Shown here: positions 41,064 to 48,642 of the stretch, piece after piece
Numbering within the stretch: position 1 is the stretch's first letter
Layout: each line of letters starts with the position of its first letter
From: DTPU01 sp963827855
Lineage (GTDB): Bacteria > Planctomycetota > Phycisphaerae > Sedimentisphaerales > Anaerobacaceae
Reading direction: 5' to 3'
NCBI GenBank assembly: GCA_963827855.1
Contig: CAWHBY010000004.1
Span: 682,001-746,000 of the forward strand
Length of the DNA: 64,000 nt
Program-made: the position numbers and the translations under genes
The notes under the pieces: generated by a model
What the model saw: the letters and a program-made list of their open reading frames with translations, nothing else
What the model was told of the DNA's origin: nothing
Database searches by the model: none

Positions 41064-41127
41064 CTAGTTGTGAGTTATGAGTTATGAGCTATGAGCTGTG
41101 AGCTGTGAGCCGTGGGTTGTGGGTGAT
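41064..41127. repeat. Heptamer tandem array between pstA and pstB
   Basis: Nine 7-bp units in register, drifting from AGTTGTG and AGTTATG through AGCTATG, AGCTGTG and AGCCGTG to GGTTGTG. It would be part of the pst transcript. Confidence 0.9.
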
Positions 41128-41200
41128 GGGCAATGAGGGTAGCATGGATATGCTGTACGCCGAAAGACAGAAGACTGGGCAAGGCGCCAAGAGGATTCTG

Positions 41201-42034
41201 ATGGATACGCGCAGACCTACACCAGCAAAGGCCGAGCCCAGACCCGGCGATCCACAGATCCCGCAAGGAGCGGTCTGTGCTTGCCCGATCGTCCGCTCTG
41301 AGCACTTCACTCTCTACTATGGGTCCAAGGCGGGTGTCAAAGACGTCTCCATGGAGATCTACCCCTGCCTGGTCACGGCCATCATCGGCCCATCGGGCTG
41401 TGGCAAGAGCACGTTCCTGCGAAGCATCAACCGCATGAACGACCTGATCCCGCACGTGAGGACCGAGGGCAGGCTCTTGCTCGACGGCCACAACGTATAT
41501 GACAAGCGGACCAACCTGGTCAGCCTCCGCCAGCACATAGGCATGGTCTTTCAAAGGCCCAATCCATTCCCCAAGAGCATCTTCGACAACGTGGCCTATG
41601 GCCCCCGCCTCCAGGGCATACGGGGCAGGGCTGAACTCCAGCAGATCGCAGAGCAGGCCCTACGTGCGGCAGCCCTCTGGGACGAGGTCAAGGACGACCT
41701 TCACAAGTCCGCCCTCGCCCTGTCCGGCGGCCAGCAGCAGCGGCTCTGCATCGCCAGGGCCCTGGCCACCAAGCCACGGGTGCTGCTCATGGATGAGCCT
41801 TGTTCCGCCCTGGATCCGATCGCCACGGGCCGGATCGAGGACCTCATGGACCAGTTGAAACAGTCCTACACGATCGTGATCGTGACCCACAACATGCAGC
41901 AAGCCGCACGGGTCAGCGAGTGGACGGCATTCTTCTGCCTCGGCGAGATGATCGAGTACGACCGGACAGAGAGGATCTTCAGCAACCCCTCAAACAGGCG
42001 GACCGAGGACTATATCACGGGCAGGTTTGGGTAA
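41201..42034 (+). CDS. pstB: Phosphate ABC transporter ATP-binding protein
   Basis: 277 codons from the ATG at 41201, which has AAGAGG six bases upstream; earlier in-frame starts have no ribosome site. Walker A is IIGPSGCGKSTFLRSINRMN, with the PstB-specific RSINRMNDLIP continuation. Q-loop: VFQRPNPFPKSIFDNVAYGP. Signature: ALSGGQQQRLCIARALA. Walker B: VLLMDEPCSALDPIATGRIE. Switch His: VTHNMQQAARVSEWTAFF. It energises phosphate import by PstCA. No phoU follows, unlike in many bacteria; the two DUF47 proteins upstream may fill that role. It is convergent with the beta-CASP gene. Confidence 0.96.
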   Translation: MDTRRPTPAKAEPRPGDPQIPQGAVCACPIVRSEHFTLYYGSKAGVKDVSMEIYPCLVTAIIGPSGCGKSTFLRSINRMNDLIPHVRTEGRLLLDGHNVYDKRTNLVSLRQHIGMVFQRPNPFPKSIFDNVAYGPRLQGIRGRAELQQIAEQALRAAALWDEVKDDLHKSALALSGGQQQRLCIARALATKPRVLLMDEPCSALDPIATGRIEDLMDQLKQSYTIVIVTHNMQQAARVSEWTAFFCLGEMIEYDRTERIFSNPSNRRTEDYITGRFG

Positions 42035-42079
42035 CGAAAAGGAGAGAGGAGAAGCAACAGCCGAGACTCAATCAGTTCT

Positions 42080-42112
42080 CCTGTCTACTGTCTACTGACT
42101 CCTGTCTCCTAG
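42080..42112. repeat. Heptamer tandem array between pstB and the beta-CASP gene
   Basis: Five 7-bp units (CTCCTGT, CTACTGT, CTACTGA, CTCCTGT, CTCCTAG) in the convergent gap. Confidence 0.8.
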
Positions 42113-42113
42113 G

Positions 42114-43520
42114 TTACTCCAGCACCACCTCGTCCTGGTACGCGGGCACCGTGGTCTTCCACCCGGTTTCCTTTGTGACGTAGGCGGCGAAGTTTTTTGC
42201 GCTCCTGGCCTCGCCGTGCACCACGAAGATGCCCCGTGGCGCCTGCTTGAGGCCCCTGAGCCAGGCCAGCAACTCGACCTTGTCCGCGTGGCCTGAGAAG
42301 CCGTGGATCTGAGCGATCTTGGCCTTGACCGGATAGATCTGGCCGTGGATGCGAACCTCCTTCTTGCCGTCCACGATGAGGCGGCCGAGCGTCCCCTCGG
42401 CCTGGTAGCCGACGAACATGATCGTGCACTCCCGCCTGCTGATGTTGTTGGCGAGGTGGTGCTTGATCCGTCCACCCGTGCACATCCCGGAGCCGGAGAT
42501 GACCATGATCGAGCCCTTGATCTGGTTGATGGCCTTGGACTCCTCTGACGAGGCGGTCACATGCAGGCGAGGGAACAGGAACGGCGAGCCATGCTGCCTG
42601 ATGAAGTCCTGGGTCTCCCGGTCGAAGAGCTCCTGGTGCCTTCCGAACGCGGCCAGGACGTCCGCGGCCATGGGGCTGTCGAGGAACACGAACAAAGGTC
42701 GGATTGCATCATCCAGGAGCAGCTCATTGACGTAGTACAGGACCTCCTGCGATCGCTCGAGTGCGAAGCTGGGCACGACGACGTTGCCGCCGGCCTTCTG
42801 CGCAGCCGCGACCACGTCGGCGATCTGCTTCTTGAGATCCTGCGACGTCTCATGGATCCGGTCGCCATACGTGGACTCCACCAGGACGTAGTCCGCATCC
42901 TCCATCACGGCTGGATCGCGGACAATCGGCCTGTTCGGCCGACCGATGTCGCCCGAAAAGAGGACGCTCCGGCGCTCGGAGTTCAGCTCCGCTGTGACCT
43001 TGACGACTGCTGATCCGAGCACGTGGCCGGCCTCTTCGAGAATGGCCGAGAGGCCGGGCCTCAGGGTGACGGTCTGCTGGTAGTCGACGGGAGTCAGCCG
43101 CGGCAGGCAGGCCGCCACGTCTTCAACTGTGTAGAGCGGTACCACCGGATAGGGGCCCTGCCGGTTCTCCTTCGTGTGCCTCTTCAACTTGAACTCGGCA
43201 TCTTCTTCCTGGATCCGGGCGGAGTCGAGCAGGATGATCTTGGCAATGTCCGCCGTAGCGGAGGTGCAGTATACCTTGCCCTTGAAGCCGTCCTTCACCA
43301 GCTTCGGCAGCAGCCCACAGTGGTCCAAGTGGGCGTGGGTCAGGAACATCGCGTCGATGGAGCCGGGCGGAATGACCAAGCGATCCCAGTTGCGGTCCTG
43401 GAACTGGCGTTCCTGGTACAACCCACAGTCGACGAGGATCCTTGAGCCATCGACCTCCAACAGATGCCGTGAACCTGTGACGTTTTGGGCTGCCCCGAGG
43501 AAGCGCAGTTTCATCTGCAT
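42114..43520 (-). CDS. MBL-fold beta-CASP RNase-like protein
   Basis: 468 codons. Metallo-beta-lactamase motifs: FLTHAHLDHCGL (HAHLDH at 62-67), AGHVLGSA, FSGDIGRP. The beta-CASP insert has VLVESTYGDRIH, VVVPSFALERSQEVLYYVNE and ISGSGMCTGGRIKHH, followed by VGYQAEGTLGR and a final IHGFSGHADK / FVVHGEA. This is the CPSF73/YSH1-like bacterial type, expected to act on RNA as a zinc-dependent endo- or exonuclease in the cytosol. A second ATG two codons in (43514) is possible. It is followed by (upstream in map) a ferredoxin gene on the same strand, 50 bp away. Confidence 0.9.
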   Translation of the reverse strand: MQMKLRFLGAAQNVTGSRHLLEVDGSRILVDCGLYQERQFQDRNWDRLVIPPGSIDAMFLTHAHLDHCGLLPKLVKDGFKGKVYCTSATADIAKIILLDSARIQEEDAEFKLKRHTKENRQGPYPVVPLYTVEDVAACLPRLTPVDYQQTVTLRPGLSAILEEAGHVLGSAVVKVTAELNSERRSVLFSGDIGRPNRPIVRDPAVMEDADYVLVESTYGDRIHETSQDLKKQIADVVAAAQKAGGNVVVPSFALERSQEVLYYVNELLLDDAIRPLFVFLDSPMAADVLAAFGRHQELFDRETQDFIRQHGSPFLFPRLHVTASSEESKAINQIKGSIMVISGSGMCTGGRIKHHLANNISRRECTIMFVGYQAEGTLGRLIVDGKKEVRIHGQIYPVKAKIAQIHGFSGHADKVELLAWLRGLKQAPRGIFVVHGEARSAKNFAAYVTKETGWKTTVPAYQDEVVLE

Positions 43521-43570
43521 GTCAGTACGATCCCTTCAAGAAGACGGAGACAAACGGGCCACGCCGGGTC

Positions 43571-43753
43571 CTAACCCAACCGGATGGCCGCCACGGGGCA
43601 CTCATCGGCAGCCTGCTCCACGACCTTCTCGTAGTCGCTGGCCACCTCGTCCACCACAGCCTCAGCCATGTCCTCGCCCATCTCAAAGACCTCGGGACAG
43701 GTGTCGCAGCAGAGTCCGCACGCCGTGCATGTGTCTTCTATGTTTACCCTCAT
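43571..43753 (-). CDS. Small [4Fe-4S] ferredoxin
   Basis: 60 codons. Cluster ligands: C9, C12 and C15/C16 in CTACGLCCDTCP with a following CP, and the remote CP in DECPVAAIRL. This is the single-cluster bacterial ferredoxin pattern (the paired second cluster is lost), similar to Thermotoga/Desulfovibrio ferredoxin I. It is an electron carrier; the partner enzyme is not evident. It lies 12 bp downstream of the TPR membrane protein gene, so co-transcription is possible. Confidence 0.92.
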   Translation of the reverse strand: MRVNIEDTCTACGLCCDTCPEVFEMGEDMAEAVVDEVASDYEKVVEQAADECPVAAIRLG

Positions 43754-43765
43754 AAAACACCTTCC

Positions 43766-44743
43766 CTAGCTATTGAGCAGGACGTTCTGCTTGAGGGTGT
43801 CGAGTTTGCCCTGGATCTCCTCAGACATACGGCTGTTGGGGAAGTCCTCGATAATCTGCTCGCCCACCTCCAGGGCCTCTGTCCAGTTGTGATCAGAGAC
43901 CGCCATCGAGAACCGGACCCCCAGGTTGTGGAGCTTGGTACGGAACACGTCCTTGGCCGCCTCCTGAAACGCCAGGGCCTCGTTGTGCGTCAGGAGCGTG
44001 TCCAGGTCCTTGAGGACCTCCAGGCTCCGGTCCGTATCCTGCCTCTTGACCGCATCGTCCCAATCTGCGACCAAGGACCTCTTCCTTTCCTCCTTGGCCT
44101 GGTAGAGGCGTTGACGCATGGACCTGGCCCGCTCGGAGTCCGGATAGGCCTTGATGAGGCCCTCGATCTGGACCGCGGCCCCGGACCACCGGCCTTCCTC
44201 TAAGAGCCTCTCGATCTGGCTGATCACAGGCTCGACCCTCTCGTCCGGAAGAGATTGGCGGTACTGTTCGGCCTCTCGCCTCAGCCGCTGCGACAGATCC
44301 TGGTAGCCGGACTTGCGGCCGATCTCGTCGATCAGGTCGTACGCAGCCTCAAGGTCGCCGGAGACCAGCTTTTGGCGGACGGCCTCCTGGAGTGACGCCC
44401 TTTCGGAATCCCGATACGCGATGGTCTTGGCCGTCTCGCTTAGTCGGGTGCTCTGACACAACTCCTCCAGCCGGTCGCCGATCCGCTCCAGGCTCTTGGT
44501 GAGCTCCTCCAGCTTGACGCTGCTGTCCTTGAAGCTGGACACCAGCGTGCACACGTACGCCAGCAGGGTCACCATCGCGCCCAACAGGAACAGCGAACCC
44601 ACCCACAGCCAGTGGTCCCACCGCCACGCCAAGGGCGTGCTCCCCTTGAAGACAATCCAGAGGGACACGGCAACAGCGACGGCGACGGTGATGATGATGT
44701 GCCACTTGTAGCGTTCTACGTAGGTCTCGGATTCACAGCTCAT
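43766..44743 (-). CDS. Two-helix membrane protein with cytoplasmic TPR-like domain
   Basis: 325 codons from the ATG at 44743 (GGAGG eight bases upstream). The frame is open further upstream, but that part lacks a ribosome site. Two membrane helices (IIITVAVAVAVSLWIVF; WLWVGSLFLLGAMVTLLAYV) are followed by a coiled coil (KLEELTKSLERIGDRLEELC). Then come helical repeats with IEGLIKAYPDSERARSMRQR and QIIEDFPNSRMSEEIQGKLD, TPR-like. This layout is common in uncharacterised Planctomycetota proteins. Function unknown. Confidence 0.75.
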   Translation of the reverse strand: MSCESETYVERYKWHIIITVAVAVAVSLWIVFKGSTPLAWRWDHWLWVGSLFLLGAMVTLLAYVCTLVSSFKDSSVKLEELTKSLERIGDRLEELCQSTRLSETAKTIAYRDSERASLQEAVRQKLVSGDLEAAYDLIDEIGRKSGYQDLSQRLRREAEQYRQSLPDERVEPVISQIERLLEEGRWSGAAVQIEGLIKAYPDSERARSMRQRLYQAKEERKRSLVADWDDAVKRQDTDRSLEVLKDLDTLLTHNEALAFQEAAKDVFRTKLHNLGVRFSMAVSDHNWTEALEVGEQIIEDFPNSRMSEEIQGKLDTLKQNVLLNS

Positions 44744-44825
44744 ACGGGACACCTCCCTGAGCAGACCTTTATAGATCGACCGACGCAATCAATTATACGG
44801 TGATGTCGTTGGAAATGTCAATCAG

Positions 44826-44995
44826 GCAGAAGTAGTAACGGGCTTCGCCCTGGCAATATCGAACACTTCGCGGTCTGGCGGTATCGGGGCTGACGCCCCT
44901 GGTAGTATCGCCCAAGGGGCTGGTAGTAATGGAATTCTGCCTCTCTACCTGACTACCAGGCCGGAAGGCCGATACTACCCGACTACCTTCTTTTG
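44826..44995. repeat. Mosaic of REP-like palindromes downstream of the DedA gene
   Basis: Several small palindromes (GGGCTTCGCCC, GGGGCTGACGCCCC, GGCCGGAAGGCC type) are each joined to a GGTAGTATCG-like or GGTAGTAATG-like word. The words appear in both orientations, so the block can fold on itself. This is the style of repetitive extragenic palindromes. Confidence 0.75.
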
Positions 44996-45627
44996 CCCAT
45001 CTTATGTCTGATGATCTCGATCACCATCGGCACCAGCGAGAGGACCACGATGGCCATGATGACCAGGGTGAAGTTCTTCTTGACCACCTCCAGGTTACCG
45101 AAGAAGTAGCCTCCACCCACAAAGAGGGGGACCCAGAGTGCCCCGCCGATGACGTTGTAGGCAATGAACCTACGGTAGGACATGCTGCCCACGCCCGCTA
45201 CAAAGGGCGCAAAGGTCCTGATGATCGGCATGAAGCGGGCGATGATGATGGTCTTGCCCCCGTATTTCTCATAGAACTCATGGGTCCTGCGGAGGTGCTC
45301 TGGGTTGAAGAACAGGCTCTTGGGCTTGCTGAAGACCTTGGGGCCTATCAGGGCGCCTATCCAGTAATTGACGGTGTCGCCCAGGATCGCGGCCAGGGTG
45401 AGCAGCAGGATCATGCCCCAGGGGTTCAACTGGCCTGTGGCCGCGATGGCGCCAGCAGCAAAGAGCAGCGAGTCACCCGGCAGGATCGGCGTAACGACCA
45501 GCCCGGTCTCGCAGAAGATGATCAGGAACAGGATTCCATAGACGTAGAGGCCGTACTGCTGCACCAGTCCAGCGAGGTGGACATCCAGGTGCATGACAAA
45601 ATCAAAGAACCAATGAATGAACTCCAC
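44983..45627 (-). CDS. DedA-family membrane protein
   Basis: 214 codons from a GTG at 45627 (GGGAG nine bases upstream). DedA hallmarks: VTPILPGDSLLFAAGAIA, ILGDTVNYWIGALIGPKVF, FFNPEHLRRTHEFYEKYGGK and RFMPIIRTFAPFVAGVGSMS, with GGALWVPLFVGGGYFFGN. DedA proteins include lipid flippases for undecaprenyl phosphate and phosphatidylethanolamine and are needed for envelope homeostasis. Four or five membrane helices. It shares strand with the pyrophosphatase gene upstream but is separated from it by a strong terminator. Confidence 0.94.
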   Translation of the reverse strand: MEFIHWFFDFVMHLDVHLAGLVQQYGLYVYGILFLIIFCETGLVVTPILPGDSLLFAAGAIAATGQLNPWGMILLLTLAAILGDTVNYWIGALIGPKVFSKPKSLFFNPEHLRRTHEFYEKYGGKTIIIARFMPIIRTFAPFVAGVGSMSYRRFIAYNVIGGALWVPLFVGGGYFFGNLEVVKKNFTLVIMAIVVLSLVPMVIEIIRHKMGKRR

Positions 45628-45700
45628 GCCGCGAGTCTCCCTTCCCGTGCAGATGCACAGCCTGTCTTTCAACGCCGCTGGGCCGCCCCAGAAATACGAA

Positions 45701-45736
45701 ATCGCTCGGGCAGTACGTCCGCACTGCCCGAGCGAT
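45701..45736 (-). terminator. Perfect 14-bp stem-loop terminator of the pyrophosphatase gene
   Basis: Arms 45701-45714 and 45723-45736 pair perfectly around an 8-nt loop, 21 bp past the stop codon, followed on the minus strand by TTTCGT. It has the same 14/8 geometry as the terminator at 34127-34162. Confidence 0.8.
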
Positions 45737-45757
45737 GAAAAGCGACCTATTCGAGCC

Positions 45758-48304
45758 CTACTTCTCTTGTGTGACCTCTCGCTTGCTCTGCCAGACCGCC
45801 CAGCCGATGGCCAGGAGGCAGACCACGGCGACCGTCAGGCCGATGGCCCTAAGGCTGCCTGCCGATTCGCCGGCGTCCACCCGAGGAGCCAGGACGTTGT
45901 AGTGGAGCACAATACCCAAGGTGAGCAGACTCACCATGTTCATGACCTTGATGAGCGGGTTGATGGCAGGGCCTGCGGTGTCCTTCAGCGGATCGCCGAC
46001 CGTGTCGCCCGTCACAGCCGCCTTGTGGGCCTCAGAGCCCTTGCCGCCGTAGATGCCGTCTTCGATCATCTTCTTGGCATTGTCCCAAGCGCCGCCGGCA
46101 TTGGCCATGAACACGGCCAGGAGCTGTCCGACCAGGATCATGCCCGCCAGGAAGCCGCCGAGGGCGTACGGGCCGAGCAGCAGTCCCACGACCAAGGGCG
46201 TCATGATTGCGAGCAGACCCGGACCGATCAACTCTTTCTGGGCCGTACTGGTGCAGATGTTCACGACTCGGCCATAGTCCGGCTTCTTGGTACCCGCCCA
46301 GATCTCCTTGTCGTGGAATTGCATGCGGCATTCCTCAACGATGTAGTGGGCGGCCCGCCCCACGGCCCTGATCAGCATGGAGCTGAACAGGAACGGCACT
46401 GCGCCGCCGATGAGCAGGCCGATGAAGATCAACGGCTCGGCCACGCTCAACTTGCCCGCCTGCTCGGCGTACTGCCCCTTGGTCATCAGGTTGATCTTGT
46501 CCTCACTGCCGACTGCGATCACTGCGATGAAGCTGGAGAACAGTGACACGGCCGCAATGACGGCAGAGCCGATGGCGATGCCCTTGGTCTCCGCCTTGGT
46601 GGTGTTGCCCACTGCGTCGAGGTCTGCCAGGATCTGTCTGGCCCGCTTGTAGTTGGCCTCGCCCATCTCCTTCTTGTCGTAACCCATCTCACCGATGCCG
46701 TTGGCGTTGTCCGCCACAGGCCCGAACACGTCCATGGAGATCGTGTTGCCTGTCAGGGTCAGCATGCCGATACCGGTCATGGCCACGCCGAAGGCGATGA
46801 ACATGGGAGGCGTTCCCGTATAGCACAACACGGAGAGCAGGATCGCCACAGCGATCACCAGAATCATAGCCACTGTGCTCTCATAACCGACTGCAAAGCC
46901 CTGGATGATGTTCGTGGCGTGGCCCGTGGTGCAGGCCTTGGCCAGGCTCTTGACCGGTGCGTGACTCGTGTGCGTGTAGTAGCTGGTGACCTTGTTCAGG
47001 ACGATCGCCAGGAACACGCCGATCAGGCAGGTCAGGGCAGGACGCATGTCAAGGCCGGCAACTCCGAAGTTGGCCCAGCCCGGCAGGTTCGCCACCACGC
47101 CTTCGGGGAAGCCGTTCTTGGCCATGGCATTGACCGCCAAGTAGGCGTCGTCAAACCTGAGGTAGTAGTAGCCCAGGACGATGAATCCCACGACGCTGAT
47201 CATCGATCCGATCCAGAAGCCACGGTGCACGCTCTTCAGGGCCGTGTCCGACGTGTCGTTGGGCCCAGCCTTGACCGTGTAGGTGCTGATGATCGAGCCC
47301 AGTACGCCGATGCCACGGACCAGCAGCGGGAAGATCACGCCCTTGTGACCGAAGCTGGCCATGCCCAGGATCATGGCGGCCACGATGGTGACCTCGTAGC
47401 TCTCGAAGATGTCGGCTGCCATTCCAGCGCAGTCTCCGACGTTATCGCCGACATTGTCTGCGATCGTGGCTGCGTTACGCGGATCATCCTCAGGGATATC
47501 CTTCTCGATCTTTCCGACCAGGTCTGCGCCCACGTCTGCAGCCTTGGTGTAGATGCCGCCACCCACCCGCATGAACAGGGCCAGGAGCGTGCCGCCAAAC
47601 CCAAAGCCCAGCAGGGCCTCATAGGCCTTCTCTCCGTAGATCATGAAGATCATCGTGCCGCCGAGCAGCCCCAGGCCGTCGGTCAGCATGCCGGTAATCG
47701 TGCCGGTACGGTAGCCCAACTGCATGGCCTCACCGTAGCTGTGCTTGGCTGCTGCGGCGACCCGCAGGTTGCCCGTCGTGGCCAGCCGCATACCCACGAA
47801 GCCTACGCACCAACTGAACAGCGACCCCATCAGGAACGCGCCTGCGCGGCCCCAGGCAAAGGCGGGCTCATCGGATTTGGTCCACCAGAGGAAGATGGTG
47901 ATCAGGACGATCAGCGGACCGATCTTTCGGAACTGGGCCGCCAGGTACGCATTGGCTCCCTCTCGGACTGCCGCGGCGATCTCCTGCATCTTCTTGGTGC
48001 CGATGTCTGCTCTCTTCACCTGGCCCACCAGCATCAAGGCATAGCCCAGACCCGCCAGGGCGATGACCAGGACAGCCACCAGGCACGTCCTCTCCATCGT
48101 GGTGTACTTGGGGTCTGAAAACAGGCTAAAGGGCCTGATGGAAGCGCCCTCGTGGCCCGCTGCGGCCACCGACTCCGATGCCCCGGGCAGTTGCCCCCAG
48201 GCAGGTCGCCAGATGAACATCCCGGCAAACCCCAGCATCATGATGAACAGATAGATGCGGTTCAGTCCTGCCAACTTGCGAAACGCCCTGGTAACGTATG
48301 ACAT
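45758..48304 (-). CDS. hppA: Membrane H+-translocating pyrophosphatase, K+-independent type
   Basis: 848 codons, ATG at 48304 with AGGAG upstream. It hydrolyses pyrophosphate and pumps protons (or Na+) across the membrane. The substrate site is visible: DVGADLVGK (257-265) and DNVGDNVGDCAGMAAD (283-298). Position 570 in GNTTKAE is Lys; in this family Lys there marks K+-independent enzymes and Ala marks K+-dependent ones. The protein is longer than the usual ~700 residues. The extra length is an N-terminal helix plus loop (residues 1-70) and expanded loops. It releases two phosphates per PPi, which fits a genome region devoted to phosphate economy. Confidence 0.96.
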   Translation of the reverse strand: MSYVTRAFRKLAGLNRIYLFIMMLGFAGMFIWRPAWGQLPGASESVAAAGHEGASIRPFSLFSDPKYTTMERTCLVAVLVIALAGLGYALMLVGQVKRADIGTKKMQEIAAAVREGANAYLAAQFRKIGPLIVLITIFLWWTKSDEPAFAWGRAGAFLMGSLFSWCVGFVGMRLATTGNLRVAAAAKHSYGEAMQLGYRTGTITGMLTDGLGLLGGTMIFMIYGEKAYEALLGFGFGGTLLALFMRVGGGIYTKAADVGADLVGKIEKDIPEDDPRNAATIADNVGDNVGDCAGMAADIFESYEVTIVAAMILGMASFGHKGVIFPLLVRGIGVLGSIISTYTVKAGPNDTSDTALKSVHRGFWIGSMISVVGFIVLGYYYLRFDDAYLAVNAMAKNGFPEGVVANLPGWANFGVAGLDMRPALTCLIGVFLAIVLNKVTSYYTHTSHAPVKSLAKACTTGHATNIIQGFAVGYESTVAMILVIAVAILLSVLCYTGTPPMFIAFGVAMTGIGMLTLTGNTISMDVFGPVADNANGIGEMGYDKKEMGEANYKRARQILADLDAVGNTTKAETKGIAIGSAVIAAVSLFSSFIAVIAVGSEDKINLMTKGQYAEQAGKLSVAEPLIFIGLLIGGAVPFLFSSMLIRAVGRAAHYIVEECRMQFHDKEIWAGTKKPDYGRVVNICTSTAQKELIGPGLLAIMTPLVVGLLLGPYALGGFLAGMILVGQLLAVFMANAGGAWDNAKKMIEDGIYGGKGSEAHKAAVTGDTVGDPLKDTAGPAINPLIKVMNMVSLLTLGIVLHYNVLAPRVDAGESAGSLRAIGLTVAVVCLLAIGWAVWQSKREVTQEK

Positions 48305-48343
48305 AAGCAGCTCCTACAAGAACCGAGATGTTAAAAGGCTAAA

Positions 48344-48372
48344 TATATAGCGGCCGGTTGGCCAGCGATCAA
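48344..48372 (-). promoter_or_regulatory. Sigma-70-type promoter of hppA
   Basis: On the minus strand, TTGATC (48372-48367), a 17 bp spacer and TATATA (48349-48344), 40 bp before the start codon. Confidence 0.65.
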
Positions 48373-48642
48373 GCAGAAATGCCGAAAAATGGAGTTGGCC
48401 CCAAGGCCCCCTCGCTGGCGCATAATGCGGGCTAGCTTTCTGGCAATCACGTGGGTATGATGACGCCCCAGACAGGGCCTACTGGATCACGGACTTGGGC
48501 TTGGCTGCATATAAGGGAATGACTATTGAGCAAAGTCTCGGCTAGATGCGACATCGGTAGCAGGACGTTGCAGATGGACCCTCCGGGTCGCACGCAGGCA
48601 GAACGCATGCGCCAGGACAGACGCTGATCCAAGCCCGTACCC
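48373..48642. other. Intergenic stretch between hppA and the APC permease
   Basis: About 270 bp. I looked for a c-di-AMP (ydaO-type) riboswitch because of the possible potassium importer downstream and did not find its conserved blocks. There is no gene, array or strong palindrome. The permease start region has only a weak ribosome site. Confidence 0.5.

Noticed and set aside
46919..48118. 399-codon plus-strand frame opposite hppA
   Set aside because: Same reason: antisense shadow of a conserved membrane protein, with an odd His/Asp/Gln-rich composition.
48373..48642. c-di-AMP riboswitch ahead of the APC permease
   Set aside because: Looked for because KimA-type genes often have one. The conserved blocks of the ydaO motif are not visible.
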